Assembly (NCBI GenBank): GCA_002382045.1
Contig: DFZJ01000084.1
Span: 1 to 32,572, forward strand
Length of the DNA: 32,572 nucleotides
Reading direction: 5' to 3'
Source: Syntrophaceae bacterium UBA4059
GTDB taxonomy: Bacteria; Desulfobacterota; Syntrophia; Syntrophales; Smithellaceae
The position numbers were made by a program, and so were the translations under genes. Every line of letters starts with the position of its first letter. Positions within the stretch are counted from its first letter, which is position 1. The notes beneath the pieces are model-generated. The model saw only the letters and a program-made list of their open reading frames with translations. It did not search any database and was not told the DNA's origin. Shown here in pieces: positions 1 through 8,011 of the stretch.

Positions 1-41
<41 letters not shown>

Positions 42-72
42 ATAATTAATCCTGCACCAAAAAAGAAGTAGC

Positions 73-101
73 CTAATATCCCCTCTTCCTTTTTTTGTCA
101 A
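73..101 (-). promoter_or_regulatory. sigma-70 promoter of tRNA-Arg
   Basis: On the minus strand a perfect -35 hexamer TTGACA (96-101) is followed after exactly 17 bases by TATTAG (73-78), which matches the -10 consensus at four of six positions. Transcription would start near position 66, about 25 bases before the tRNA 5' end. The prediction comes from sequence only. Confidence 0.6.
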
Positions 102-126
102 GGTCAAATGCTGGGCCATTGTTTTA

Positions 127-1854
127 TTATCTGACGTATCCGGCAATGCCGTCAAAACGGTATCCTTTTCTCTCTCCCGTTGCACTTTTTGCATTAGTCG
201 AATAATAATGCCTGCCCGTTGACGGGTGAACCCAGCGATACAATTCCCGGGTGTTGGTCATGCGTGATGTTGCAATATTGCCAAGCGTACCTTCATAAAC
301 ATAGCCGTCCAGCCTTTTCCCTCCTCCTGTCCGGTCATAATGATAATAATGGTCTCTTTTAACCGGATTGTACCAGCGATGAAAGTTTGTTGTCCCGGGT
401 GTTTGCGGCGCGAAAAGCCTGAAAGCAATGCCCTCTTTCAAATAACCGTTTTGCATCAATCTTTTAGATTCCGCCTGTGGATCAACGGTCAACAAGTAGT
501 CCCTGTCTTTTGAATATAAATAAACATCAATAATTTTCGGCCCGGAGTCGGGGATCACATCCAAAAATATTTCCGCCTTTTCTTCTCCCGCATTTGATTT
601 GAATACGATCTGATCGCCGTAATAACCCGGAGCAAGATTGGATGTATCAACTTTAATATTAATATAATCCCGTTCACTCATGGTCGTTCCGGAATCAGGA
701 AAGACGGTGATCCAGCCCCGGGGACCCCGCATGACATCTTTGCCGAATACTTTTACGCCTTCCAATTCCAGAGTGCCTTCTCTGATCACAATGGTAACCA
801 CATGCGGGCCATCGGTCAGGCCTTCGGCAATGACTAATTCTTTCTTTTCCCATTCGCCGGATAACACATCCGGCAGATTCAATAATATTTCATCAAGATA
901 GATGGAACAGTTGCCATCATCCGTGTGAGATTGCAAGAAAGCACTGATCCCTGTTCCATGAAATCGAAACTTCATGGAGTTTGCCGCACCTTTGCTTAAG
1001 GGATACCCATTCTTTTCCGTCCATTTCCCGATTAATTCCATCGAATCTTTCAGATGTTCGGGAATCACGTATTTACCCGGTTCAGATTGCGCTTCACTAT
1101 GAAATGACAGATATCTTTCTCTCTGTAGTTCCCCGGGCAATTCACCAGCTTTTGATGGCGGCTGCACGACTGACCAGATCAACATTTCCCTGCCCTTGTT
1201 AGACAGTTCAATTCTCTTCGATATTATTTTACCCGGCAACTGCACACCCAAATCCAGGCGTTGCGGATTTAAGCTGACCGATGGAATATCCTGTACTGCA
1301 TGAATACGGAAATCCACAAAGATGTTTCGTTGACCCCCTTCTGATTTTATTCTGACGGCATTTCGATACGCACCTGCTTTTAAAATCTTATTACAAATGA
1401 GCTCTTTACCGTCCGAATTCATTTTCATAACAGTCCTGTAACGGCGACTTTTTGATTTTTCTCCTGAAAGGTTATCAATGTTCTCCGCAAGGGATAATTC
1501 GACAAGCAAATGACCCGGATCACCCGTGACAGATGATCTGATTGTATGAGCAGCGCCATTTTCCCAACCTTCCGGGCAGGACACGGACCATGACATCATT
1601 CCCGTTGTAATATTTTTCAAACTAAAATCTCCAAAAGCAGTGTCTCCCGGTTTAATAAGTCCCAGATCAATTTCACGGGGGGTCACCGTCAGAACAGGAC
1701 GCTGTTCCTCCTTTTTAATGCCCGCAGGGCTTGTTGTATTGGATGATTGATGTGTATTGATCTTGTAGTCATGTCCGGATTGCGCAAAGGCGTGAACAAT
1801 CGCAATATTGAAGAAAACAAAAATTGAAATGAAATAAAATATTATTTTATGCAT
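127..1854 (-). CDS. Secreted multi-domain protein with Ig-like domains and C-terminal DUF5648-like repeats
   Basis: This is a 575-residue protein of unknown function, probably secreted. A Sec signal peptide covers residues 1-25 (hydrophobic core, cleavage likely after AFA). Two similar beta-sandwich segments follow (about 53-90 and 192-230), each with a pattern like 'P..ldLG....G......l.N......W.V', reminiscent of ASH/HYDIN or BACON-type Ig domains. Residues about 270-370 look like a jelly-roll ligand-binding module (FHGTGI, then a D.G..SIYLDE stretch). A third Ig-like segment covers 375-435. The last ~85 residues contain two copies of the W/Y-rich motif typical of DUF5648 (FHRWYNP..RDHYYHYD and LYRWVHPSTGRHYYSTN). 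The start is supported by AGGAG 4 bases before the ATG. It stands alone, divergent from dprA. A role in surface or carbohydrate binding is a guess. The domain names are by pattern recognition only. Confidence 0.75.
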   Translation of the reverse strand: MHKIIFYFISIFVFFNIAIVHAFAQSGHDYKINTHQSSNTTSPAGIKKEEQRPVLTVTPREIDLGLIKPGDTAFGDFSLKNITTGMMSWSVSCPEGWENGAAHTIRSSVTGDPGHLLVELSLAENIDNLSGEKSKSRRYRTVMKMNSDGKELICNKILKAGAYRNAVRIKSEGGQRNIFVDFRIHAVQDIPSVSLNPQRLDLGVQLPGKIISKRIELSNKGREMLIWSVVQPPSKAGELPGELQRERYLSFHSEAQSEPGKYVIPEHLKDSMELIGKWTEKNGYPLSKGAANSMKFRFHGTGISAFLQSHTDDGNCSIYLDEILLNLPDVLSGEWEKKELVIAEGLTDGPHVVTIVIREGTLELEGVKVFGKDVMRGPRGWITVFPDSGTTMSERDYINIKVDTSNLAPGYYGDQIVFKSNAGEEKAEIFLDVIPDSGPKIIDVYLYSKDRDYLLTVDPQAESKRLMQNGYLKEGIAFRLFAPQTPGTTNFHRWYNPVKRDHYYHYDRTGGGKRLDGYVYEGTLGNIATSRMTNTRELYRWVHPSTGRHYYSTNAKSATGERKGYRFDGIAGYVR

Positions 1855-2026
1855 AAACTCCTCTTGGCATTAATAGATCCCTATTTCATTAACGCAAAGA
1901 TTAATTTTACGCAATAATTTTAAAATACTTGACAGGCAAAGCGAAGAAGATGTAGTTTTGGACAAATTTTTCAAGATGCCGGTGAATGATTTATCTTGAT
2001 TATATCTCCTGTCAAAATGTAAATCT

Positions 2027-3166
2027 ATGAATGAAGATCTGAAATACTGGATAGCTTTAAAGTCCATCGACGGAATCGGTAATGCGTCATTTCAGCCGCT
2101 CATTGAGCATTTCCGTTCTCCGGCCGCTGTTTTTTCGGCATCTATTCATGAACTTTCGTCTGTTCCCGGAATAAGTAAAAAAAGTGCGTCAGCCATCATT
2201 TCTTTTAAGCATTGGGATATCATCCTTCGACAAATGGACATGATGTCCAAAACGGGTATCAACATCGTTACTTGTCTTGATGAACTCTACCCGAAAAATC
2301 TTCTGAATATTTATGACCGTCCCCCCTTTCTTTACGTTTTGGGCGGCCTGGAACAAGAAGATATTCCTGTCGCTATTGTCGGCTCTCGACATGCCAGCAC
2401 CTATGGCAAATACACGACGGATCGAATCAGCAGGGAGCTTGCACTCAGAGGCATTACGATTGTCAGTGGCATGGCCAGAGGCATCGATTCCTGCGCTCAT
2501 CGCGGCGCGCTGGCTGCTAAAGGACGCACAATTGCCGTTCTGGGCAGCGGTCTGGATGTCATTTATCCTCCGGAAAACAAAAATTTATTTACCGCCATAG
2601 CTCAAAACGGCGCGGTGGTGTCGGAATTTCCACTGGGAACGCAACCCCTCTCCTATCATTTTCCGGCCCGCAACCGTATCATCAGCGGTTTGTCCTATGG
2701 CATCGTGGTTGTCGAAGCAGGAGAAAAAAGCGGCTCGCTGATTACCGCCAGATTGGCGATGGAACAGGGACGCGAGGTTTTCGCGATTCCCGGCACGATT
2801 GATTCCGCTTCTTCGCGCGGGACAAACAGTCTGATTAAACAGGGCGCCAAACTCATCGACAGCATCGATGATATTCTGGAAGATATTCTACCACAATTGG
2901 AACGATCATCTACGCGGCTGACACCCCGGAAACAGGAACAAGACACGATTCGTGCTTTGCAAACCGAGATTAAGATCGATAGCGATTCACTCAAGCCGAT
3001 CGAACAGGCAATCCTGACTTCACTCTCGCCAGGAAAGAAACATGCCGACGATATTATTTCTGACACAGGCCTGCCTCCCGCTGATGTGTTGAGTGCTCTT
3101 ATCAATTTAGAATTAAAAGGAATTTTGCTTCAACATCCAGGCAAGTTATTTTCCTTAAAAAAATAA
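2027..3166 (+). CDS. dprA: DNA processing protein DprA (Smf)
   Basis: DprA binds single-stranded DNA in the cytoplasm and loads RecA during transformation or recombination. The 379-residue protein has the family layout. An N-terminal helix-hairpin-helix/SAM-like region (about 1-65) contains VPGISKKSA. The Rossmann-like DprA core (about 105-310) carries GSRHASTYG, SGMARGIDSCAHRGAL, GSGLDVIYPPEN, the RNRIISGLS segment and the SGSLITA...GREVFAIPG segment. A C-terminal winged-helix-like domain (about 322-379) ends it. The length is typical of three-domain DprA proteins. The ATG chosen has only a weak ribosome binding site, but no better start is visible. It is followed by the topoisomerase gene after 141 bases. 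The order dprA, topoisomerase, trmFO is common in Firmicutes and deltaproteobacteria. Confidence 0.95.
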   Translation: MNEDLKYWIALKSIDGIGNASFQPLIEHFRSPAAVFSASIHELSSVPGISKKSASAIISFKHWDIILRQMDMMSKTGINIVTCLDELYPKNLLNIYDRPPFLYVLGGLEQEDIPVAIVGSRHASTYGKYTTDRISRELALRGITIVSGMARGIDSCAHRGALAAKGRTIAVLGSGLDVIYPPENKNLFTAIAQNGAVVSEFPLGTQPLSYHFPARNRIISGLSYGIVVVEAGEKSGSLITARLAMEQGREVFAIPGTIDSASSRGTNSLIKQGAKLIDSIDDILEDILPQLERSSTRLTPRKQEQDTIRALQTEIKIDSDSLKPIEQAILTSLSPGKKHADDIISDTGLPPADVLSALINLELKGILLQHPGKLFSLKK

Positions 3167-3307
3167 AATGCTTTACAAATGCATATTGACCATTTATATG
3201 GTGCACCAAAATGCAGAGAGAAAGCTTTGATAATCATCTTTTAAGATATCGTTTTCTCAATTCATAAAACTATTAAATAATTTGTATTAAAGAGGACCCA
3301 TCGCCAA

Positions 3308-5824
3308 ATGTCCAAAAAACTCGTTATCGCTGAAAAACCATCCGTAGCCCGTGATATTGCCAGCTCTTTGGGAGGCTTCAAGGCCCGCGGAAAAGTATTT
3401 GAACGTGATGATATGATTGTATGTTCCGCGTCAGGCCATCTTGTTGAATTGTGTATGCCGGAAGAAATCGATAAGAAAAAATATGGTTTCTGGAAACTGG
3501 ACGCCCTTCCTATTCTTCCGGAAACATTTCCGCTGCGCCCGTCCAAAAGCAATGGCTACAGAGGCGCTGTCCGAAAGAAGAAGGTTGCGGAAGATACGAA
3601 CGGCGAGGAAGGTTCGGAACTTCTCAACATCATCAAGCGGGAGGCCAAGCGCAAGGAGGTAACGGGCATTGTCAATGCCTGCGATGCCGGGCGTGAGGGC
3701 GAGCTTATTTTTACATACATCATGAAGTACCTGGAAATAAAAAAACCCGCTGAACGCGTCTGGTTGCAATCCATGACGCCGGCCGCCATTCGGGAAGGAT
3801 TCGCCCACTTGTTTCCCGCACAAATGAAAGCAGGCCTGGCCGAAGCCGCCGTTTGCCGGTCGGAATCAGACTGGTTGGTGGGCATCAACGCCACGCGCGC
3901 CTTCACGGTCCGTCTGGGGGGACGCAAGAGCAGGGAAGCCGTTAATCTGGGGCGCGTCCAGACGCCCACGCTGGCCATATTGGTGACACGGGAACGGGAA
4001 ATCCAGGCGTTCCAGCCTCGCGACTACTGGAACGCCAAAGGCTTTTTCGATGTTTCCGGAGAAGCATATGAAGGGATATGGATCAGGGAGGATTTTAAGA
4101 AAAATCTCAACGATCCGGATGATCGCGCCGACAGGATCTGGAACAGGCAGGACGCGGAAAGCATCAAGGAGCGCTGCACGGGAAAGCCGGCTCTGGCAAC
4201 CGATAAGCACAAAGAAAACAGGGAAGCCCCGCCGTCACTTTTTGATTTAACCACTTTGCAGCGTGAATCCAACAAGCGATTCGGACTTTCGGCAAAGTCA
4301 ACCCTGTCCGCCGCACAAGCGCTATATGACAAATACAAGGTGCTCACCTATCCGCGCACGGACAGCAAATGCCTTCCGGAAGATTATCCCGCTGAAGTCA
4401 GCCGCATCCTGTCATCTTTGGGAGGTGATTATACCCCGCTGGCTAAAAGAATTGGCGACCCTTCCAAGGCAGTCATGGCGCGCCGCATTTTCGACAACAC
4501 AAAAATTTCGGACCATTTTGCCATCGTCCCAACCGGTGAAACCCCTGCCGGTCTCAGTGAAATCGAGAAAAAGGTCTATGATCTGGTTGTGCGCCGGTTT
4601 CTGGCCGCATTCATGGATTCTTCCGTGTGGAAGGTTGTGGAGCGGACAACCCGTGTCGGAGATGACGCTTTTCGCACAACAGCCAGGATTCTGGCGGTAG
4701 CCGGCTGGAGAGAAGCTTTCGGCAAGGAAGACGACTTGGAACCGGAAATCGGCATCGCGAATCGCCTGCCCGGGCTGGACAACACCGACGCTAAAATCCA
4801 GACGATCAAAATTGAACTCAACGGCTGCCAGACCAATCCGCCGCCTCGTTACAACGACGCCACGCTGCTGGCCGCAATGGAAACCGCGGGAAAACTTCTG
4901 GATGACGAGGAATTAGCAGAAGCAATGAAAGAACGCGGACTGGGCACCCCCGCAACCCGCGCGGACACCATTGAAAGGCTGATTGGAGCGCGTTATGTGA
5001 CACGCGATCGAAGGGATTTGACGCCGACGGCAAAAGCGATGAATGTGATTCAACTGCTGGAAGCTATCCCCGTCGAAGGGCTTGTTTCGCCAACCCTTAC
5101 CGGCGAATGGGAGCATAAATTGCTGCTGATGGAGAAAGGAAAAATATCGCGATCCGATTTTATGCGCGAAATAAATAATTTTACTGAAAATATCGTGGAA
5201 AAGGCGCGCGGCATCAGCCATGACGCAACGGATATCGTTTGCGACAAATGCAATTCCCCCATGATTATCAAATGGGGAAAGAACGGACGTTTCTTGTGCT
5301 GCTCCAATTATCCCGAATGTAAAAACATTAAAAATTTCACCTCTGACGAAAATGGAAAGGTCAAACAAGTGGAAAATCAGGAAACCGATATCAAATGCAA
5401 CAAATGCGGGAAAAGCATGGCGGTCAAAGAAGGACGGTTCGGACAGTTTCTGGCCTGTTCCGGTTATCCGGAATGCAAAAACACCATGAACGCGACCAGG
5501 AATGAAAACGGCGAAATTGTCGCGCAGGAAGCGCCGACCACCGATGAAGTTTGCGAGTTGTGCGGCAAACCGATGGCCTTCAAGCGCGGCCGCTACGGCC
5601 AGTTTCTGGGCTGCACCGGTTATCCCGAATGCAAAAACATCAAAAAGACGGGTAAGGACGGCAAAACCGCCCCTCAAGAAACCGTCATCTCGGACGAAAC
5701 CTGCGAAGTCTGCGGCAAGCCAATGGCCGTCAAGCGCGGCCGCTACGGTCAGTTTTTAGGCTGCACGGGTTATCCCGAGTGCAAGACGATCAAGAAAATG
5801 CCCAAAAATAAATCCACTGAATGA
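3308..5824 (+). CDS. topB: Type IA DNA topoisomerase, topoisomerase III-like core with four C-terminal zinc ribbons
   Basis: Type IA topoisomerases cut one DNA strand through a tyrosine and pass the other strand, relaxing or decatenating DNA. In this 838-residue protein the TOPRIM domain starts with VIAEKPSVARDIA and holds the acidic motif DAGREGE (residues 126-132). The active-site tyrosine is Tyr348 in LTYPRTDS. GINATRAF and NLGRVQTPTLA are motifs of the TopB (topoisomerase III) subfamily; TopA enzymes normally read SAGRVQS in the second. The tail carries four CxxC...C(4-7)C zinc ribbons at about 645-672, 697-724, 749-775 and 799-825, more like TopA. The gene sits between dprA and trmFO, the usual topA position, and its last 4 bases overlap trmFO (ATGA). 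AGAGGA lies 11 bases before the start. The family is certain. Whether it should be named topA or topB is open; I follow the core motifs. Confidence 0.9.
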   Translation: MSKKLVIAEKPSVARDIASSLGGFKARGKVFERDDMIVCSASGHLVELCMPEEIDKKKYGFWKLDALPILPETFPLRPSKSNGYRGAVRKKKVAEDTNGEEGSELLNIIKREAKRKEVTGIVNACDAGREGELIFTYIMKYLEIKKPAERVWLQSMTPAAIREGFAHLFPAQMKAGLAEAAVCRSESDWLVGINATRAFTVRLGGRKSREAVNLGRVQTPTLAILVTREREIQAFQPRDYWNAKGFFDVSGEAYEGIWIREDFKKNLNDPDDRADRIWNRQDAESIKERCTGKPALATDKHKENREAPPSLFDLTTLQRESNKRFGLSAKSTLSAAQALYDKYKVLTYPRTDSKCLPEDYPAEVSRILSSLGGDYTPLAKRIGDPSKAVMARRIFDNTKISDHFAIVPTGETPAGLSEIEKKVYDLVVRRFLAAFMDSSVWKVVERTTRVGDDAFRTTARILAVAGWREAFGKEDDLEPEIGIANRLPGLDNTDAKIQTIKIELNGCQTNPPPRYNDATLLAAMETAGKLLDDEELAEAMKERGLGTPATRADTIERLIGARYVTRDRRDLTPTAKAMNVIQLLEAIPVEGLVSPTLTGEWEHKLLLMEKGKISRSDFMREINNFTENIVEKARGISHDATDIVCDKCNSPMIIKWGKNGRFLCCSNYPECKNIKNFTSDENGKVKQVENQETDIKCNKCGKSMAVKEGRFGQFLACSGYPECKNTMNATRNENGEIVAQEAPTTDEVCELCGKPMAFKRGRYGQFLGCTGYPECKNIKKTGKDGKTAPQETVISDETCEVCGKPMAVKRGRYGQFLGCTGYPECKTIKKMPKNKSTE

Positions 5825-7155
5825 AATATAGGCAAGTCAACATTATCGGCGGCGGACTGGCCGGCTGTGAAGCGGCCTGGCAGCTCCTCAGGCGCGGGCA
5901 TGCCGTGCGTCTTTTTGAAATGAAGCCGCAGAAATATTCTCCCGCGCATAAAATGGAACATCTGGCGGAACTGGTTTGCAGCAACTCACTGAAATCCAAT
6001 GATCCCCACAGCGCCCCCGGTTTGCTCAAAGCAGAAATGCGCAAACTTAATTCCCTGATCGTTTCGGTGGCCGATCAAACAGCCGTTGCCGCAGGCTCCG
6101 CACTGGCCGTGGATCGCGTTGATTTTGCCATCAAGGTAGAAGAAAGTTTATTACAGCAGAATAATTTCACGCTAACCCGGGCTGAAATCATCCAGATCTC
6201 TTCCGATGCTATATCCATCATTGCCACAGGGCCACTGACTTCCGACCTGCTGGCGCAATCAATTCATCAAATGCTGGGTAGTTCCTGTTTATATTTCTAT
6301 GACGCTATTGCGCCCATCGTAGATGCCTTCTCCATCAACATGGAAAAGGTCTATTGGGCATCGCGTTATGATAAAGGAACACCGGACTATCTCAATTGCC
6401 CTCTGACTGAAGAGGAATATAAACATTTTCGTCAGGAACTGCTGGCCGGAGAAAAAGTCCCTGCAAAATCCTTTGAAGACGTCAGGCACTTTGAAGGCTG
6501 TCTGCCTATTGAAGTCATGGCTGCGCGCGGTGAGGACACCCTGGCTTTCGGTCCGATGAAACCGGTTGGTCTGATCAATCCACACACGGGAGCCATACCC
6601 TACGCTGTTGTTCAATTGCGTCGGGAAAATGCATCCGGAACGCTTTTCAATCTGGTTGGCTTTCAGACCAAACTCACCTGGCCTGCGCAGGAGCGCATCT
6701 TCCGCATGATCCCCGGCCTCGAAGATGCTCAATTCGCCCGCATGGGCAGCATTCATCGCAACACATACATTCACTCCCCTTCCCTGCTTTCCCCCACATT
6801 ACAGCTCAAAAATAATCCGGATATTTTCTTTGCCGGACAGATGACCGGAGTGGAAGGCTATATGGAATCCACTGCCATGGGACTACTGGCAGGATTGAGC
6901 GCCGCAGTTTACCTTGAAGGGAGATCATTTCAACCCCCTCCGCCGGAAACGGCTATCGGAGCGCTTCTGAGTTACATTACCTCACCTCAATCAGCGGCTA
7001 ACTTTCAACCGATGAATATCAATTTCGGCATTCTTAAACCGCTTACAATAAAAAAAATGAAGAAGAAAGAAAAACATATTTTATATGCAAAACGGGCTTT
7101 GGATATTTTAGATGATTGGCTGCAGAACAAGAATTTAAGTTCATTCCGGGGTTAA
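5821..7155 (+). CDS. trmFO: Methylenetetrahydrofolate--tRNA-(uracil-5-)-methyltransferase TrmFO
   Basis: TrmFO makes 5-methyluridine at position 54 of the T-loop of tRNA, using methylenetetrahydrofolate as carbon donor and FAD/NADPH as reductant. The 444-residue protein begins with an FAD-binding GGGLAGCEAAW motif (residues 10-20). The conserved CSNSLKSN segment holds Cys53. A second conserved cysteine lies in the GCLPIEVMAARG segment near residue 225, followed by LAFGPMKPVGL. The C-terminal half has GVEGYMESTAMGLLAG, which closes the FAD site. Length matches the family (about 435-450). The ATG overlaps the topoisomerase stop codon, suggesting coupled translation. It converges on the transglycosylase gene at its 3' end. 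Confidence 0.97.
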   Translation: MKYRQVNIIGGGLAGCEAAWQLLRRGHAVRLFEMKPQKYSPAHKMEHLAELVCSNSLKSNDPHSAPGLLKAEMRKLNSLIVSVADQTAVAAGSALAVDRVDFAIKVEESLLQQNNFTLTRAEIIQISSDAISIIATGPLTSDLLAQSIHQMLGSSCLYFYDAIAPIVDAFSINMEKVYWASRYDKGTPDYLNCPLTEEEYKHFRQELLAGEKVPAKSFEDVRHFEGCLPIEVMAARGEDTLAFGPMKPVGLINPHTGAIPYAVVQLRRENASGTLFNLVGFQTKLTWPAQERIFRMIPGLEDAQFARMGSIHRNTYIHSPSLLSPTLQLKNNPDIFFAGQMTGVEGYMESTAMGLLAGLSAAVYLEGRSFQPPPPETAIGALLSYITSPQSAANFQPMNINFGILKPLTIKKMKKKEKHILYAKRALDILDDWLQNKNLSSFRG

Positions 7156-7166
7156 TTTATCCCGGA
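7145..7166. terminator. Possible hairpin between convergent genes
   Basis: A perfect 6-base-pair inverted repeat (TCCGGG ... CCCGGA, 10-base loop) spans the trmFO stop codon in the 33-base gap between trmFO and the convergent transglycosylase gene. Neither side has a clear run of T, so it is not a textbook intrinsic terminator. Its place between converging genes is the main argument that it helps end transcription. Confidence 0.3.
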
Positions 7167-7188
7167 GGAAAAAGCATTGCAGAGTCCA

Positions 7189-7953
7189 TCAAGCCTTCAA
7201 ATTCTTATAATATGAGTTGACCTTTTCAATGTAACCAAGGGTTTCGGCGGGTAGTCGATCCGGTTGTTTCTCTACATTTCCCATACCCCAATTATAAGCC
7301 GCCAGTGCCAGATCGACCTGGCCATCATATCGGGACAAGAGCATTTTCAGGTAACGGGTTCCACCCATAATGTTCTCCTGCGGATCATAAGCATTATTGA
7401 CGCTCAAATCTCTGGCCGTTTCAGGCATGAGCTGCATCAGCCCCATCGCACCGCGAGGCGAAGTCGCAGACACATTAAAATTACTTTCCGCTTTGATGAC
7501 AGAACGAATTAAATCGGCATCAACATCATATTTCTGTGCCGCTTGATTAATAAGTTGATTGATATGTGGATCAACACCGGAAAGATTTATTTTTGGCGTT
7601 TGCTGATTAAATTTTGACATGCCGGAATCAACAGGAAAAATTTTCCCTCCATAATCCTGCATAACTTTAGATGCCAGAGCATTTGATTCCAGAGAATTGC
7701 TGAATATTGTGTTATACAAACGCGAATTCATTTGAATTTGGAGGGCTTTGGTAAAAAGCAATAACTGCTCTTTATTTAATGACGACATGGCAGATGAATC
7801 AACAGAGGTATTTTCTCCTTTACTCAATAATTCCTTTAAATAATCATGGAATTTATTGTCTGCCTCCCCTGCTGATGCGTGATGATTCCTCTTTTCAATG
7901 CCCTGCTGATTTATTAATTTGGATAAACCAGCGACATCGCGCGATATAACCAT
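7189..7953 (-). CDS. Lytic transglycosylase (SLT domain) without a signal peptide, late flagellar unit
   Basis: This enzyme would cleave the MurNAc-GlcNAc bond of peptidoglycan. The C-terminal ~115 residues form a family 1 SLT domain: catalytic glutamate Glu156 in IKAESNFN, then SPRGAMGLMQLMPETA, the N/GG..YL segment and ALAAYNWG. The first ~135 residues are polar and helical, without a recognised domain. No Sec signal peptide or lipobox is visible. The start is set by a strong AAGGAGG 5 bases before the ATG at 7953; a longer frame to 7998 has no ribosome binding site. It lies 58 bases behind the HD-GYP regulator gene and ends the flagellar locus. The locus FlgJ lacks a peptidoglycan-hydrolase domain, so this protein may supply that activity for rod assembly (inference). 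Confidence 0.85.
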   Translation of the reverse strand: MVISRDVAGLSKLINQQGIEKRNHHASAGEADNKFHDYLKELLSKGENTSVDSSAMSSLNKEQLLLFTKALQIQMNSRLYNTIFSNSLESNALASKVMQDYGGKIFPVDSGMSKFNQQTPKINLSGVDPHINQLINQAAQKYDVDADLIRSVIKAESNFNVSATSPRGAMGLMQLMPETARDLSVNNAYDPQENIMGGTRYLKMLLSRYDGQVDLALAAYNWGMGNVEKQPDRLPAETLGYIEKVNSYYKNLKA

Positions 7954-8011
7954 AATGCCTCCTTCAACATAGCAGGAACGATTCAAGTTATATGCCAATG
8001 TTTATTTTATA

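Noticed and set aside
1888..1914. Two TTGCGTWAAW direct repeats 17 bases apart upstream of the DUF5648-like gene
   Set aside because: Only two short AT-rich copies; without comparative data they cannot be told from chance.
1929..1958. TTGACA as possible -35 box for dprA
   Set aside because: The hexamer is perfect but at 17-18 base spacing the -10 candidates (GTAGTT, TAGTTT) are poor.
1870..2067. 65-codon minus-strand frame between the DUF5648-like gene and dprA
   Set aside because: It overlaps the dprA start, has no recognisable ribosome binding site or domain, and the low-complexity sequence looks like AT-rich intergenic DNA.
4913..5677. Long antisense frame across the topoisomerase zinc ribbons (254 codons)
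   Set aside because: It lies fully opposite a well-supported gene and its repeats are just the mirror of the ribbon repeats.
6289..6774. 161-codon antisense frame inside trmFO
   Set aside because: Sense frame is a clear TrmFO; the antisense product has no recognisable feature or ribosome binding site.
7982..7997. TGGCATATAACTTGAA upstream of the transglycosylase as a sigma-54 promoter
   Set aside because: The -12 element reads GA instead of the nearly invariant GC, and the gene more likely belongs to the sigma-28 unit upstream.
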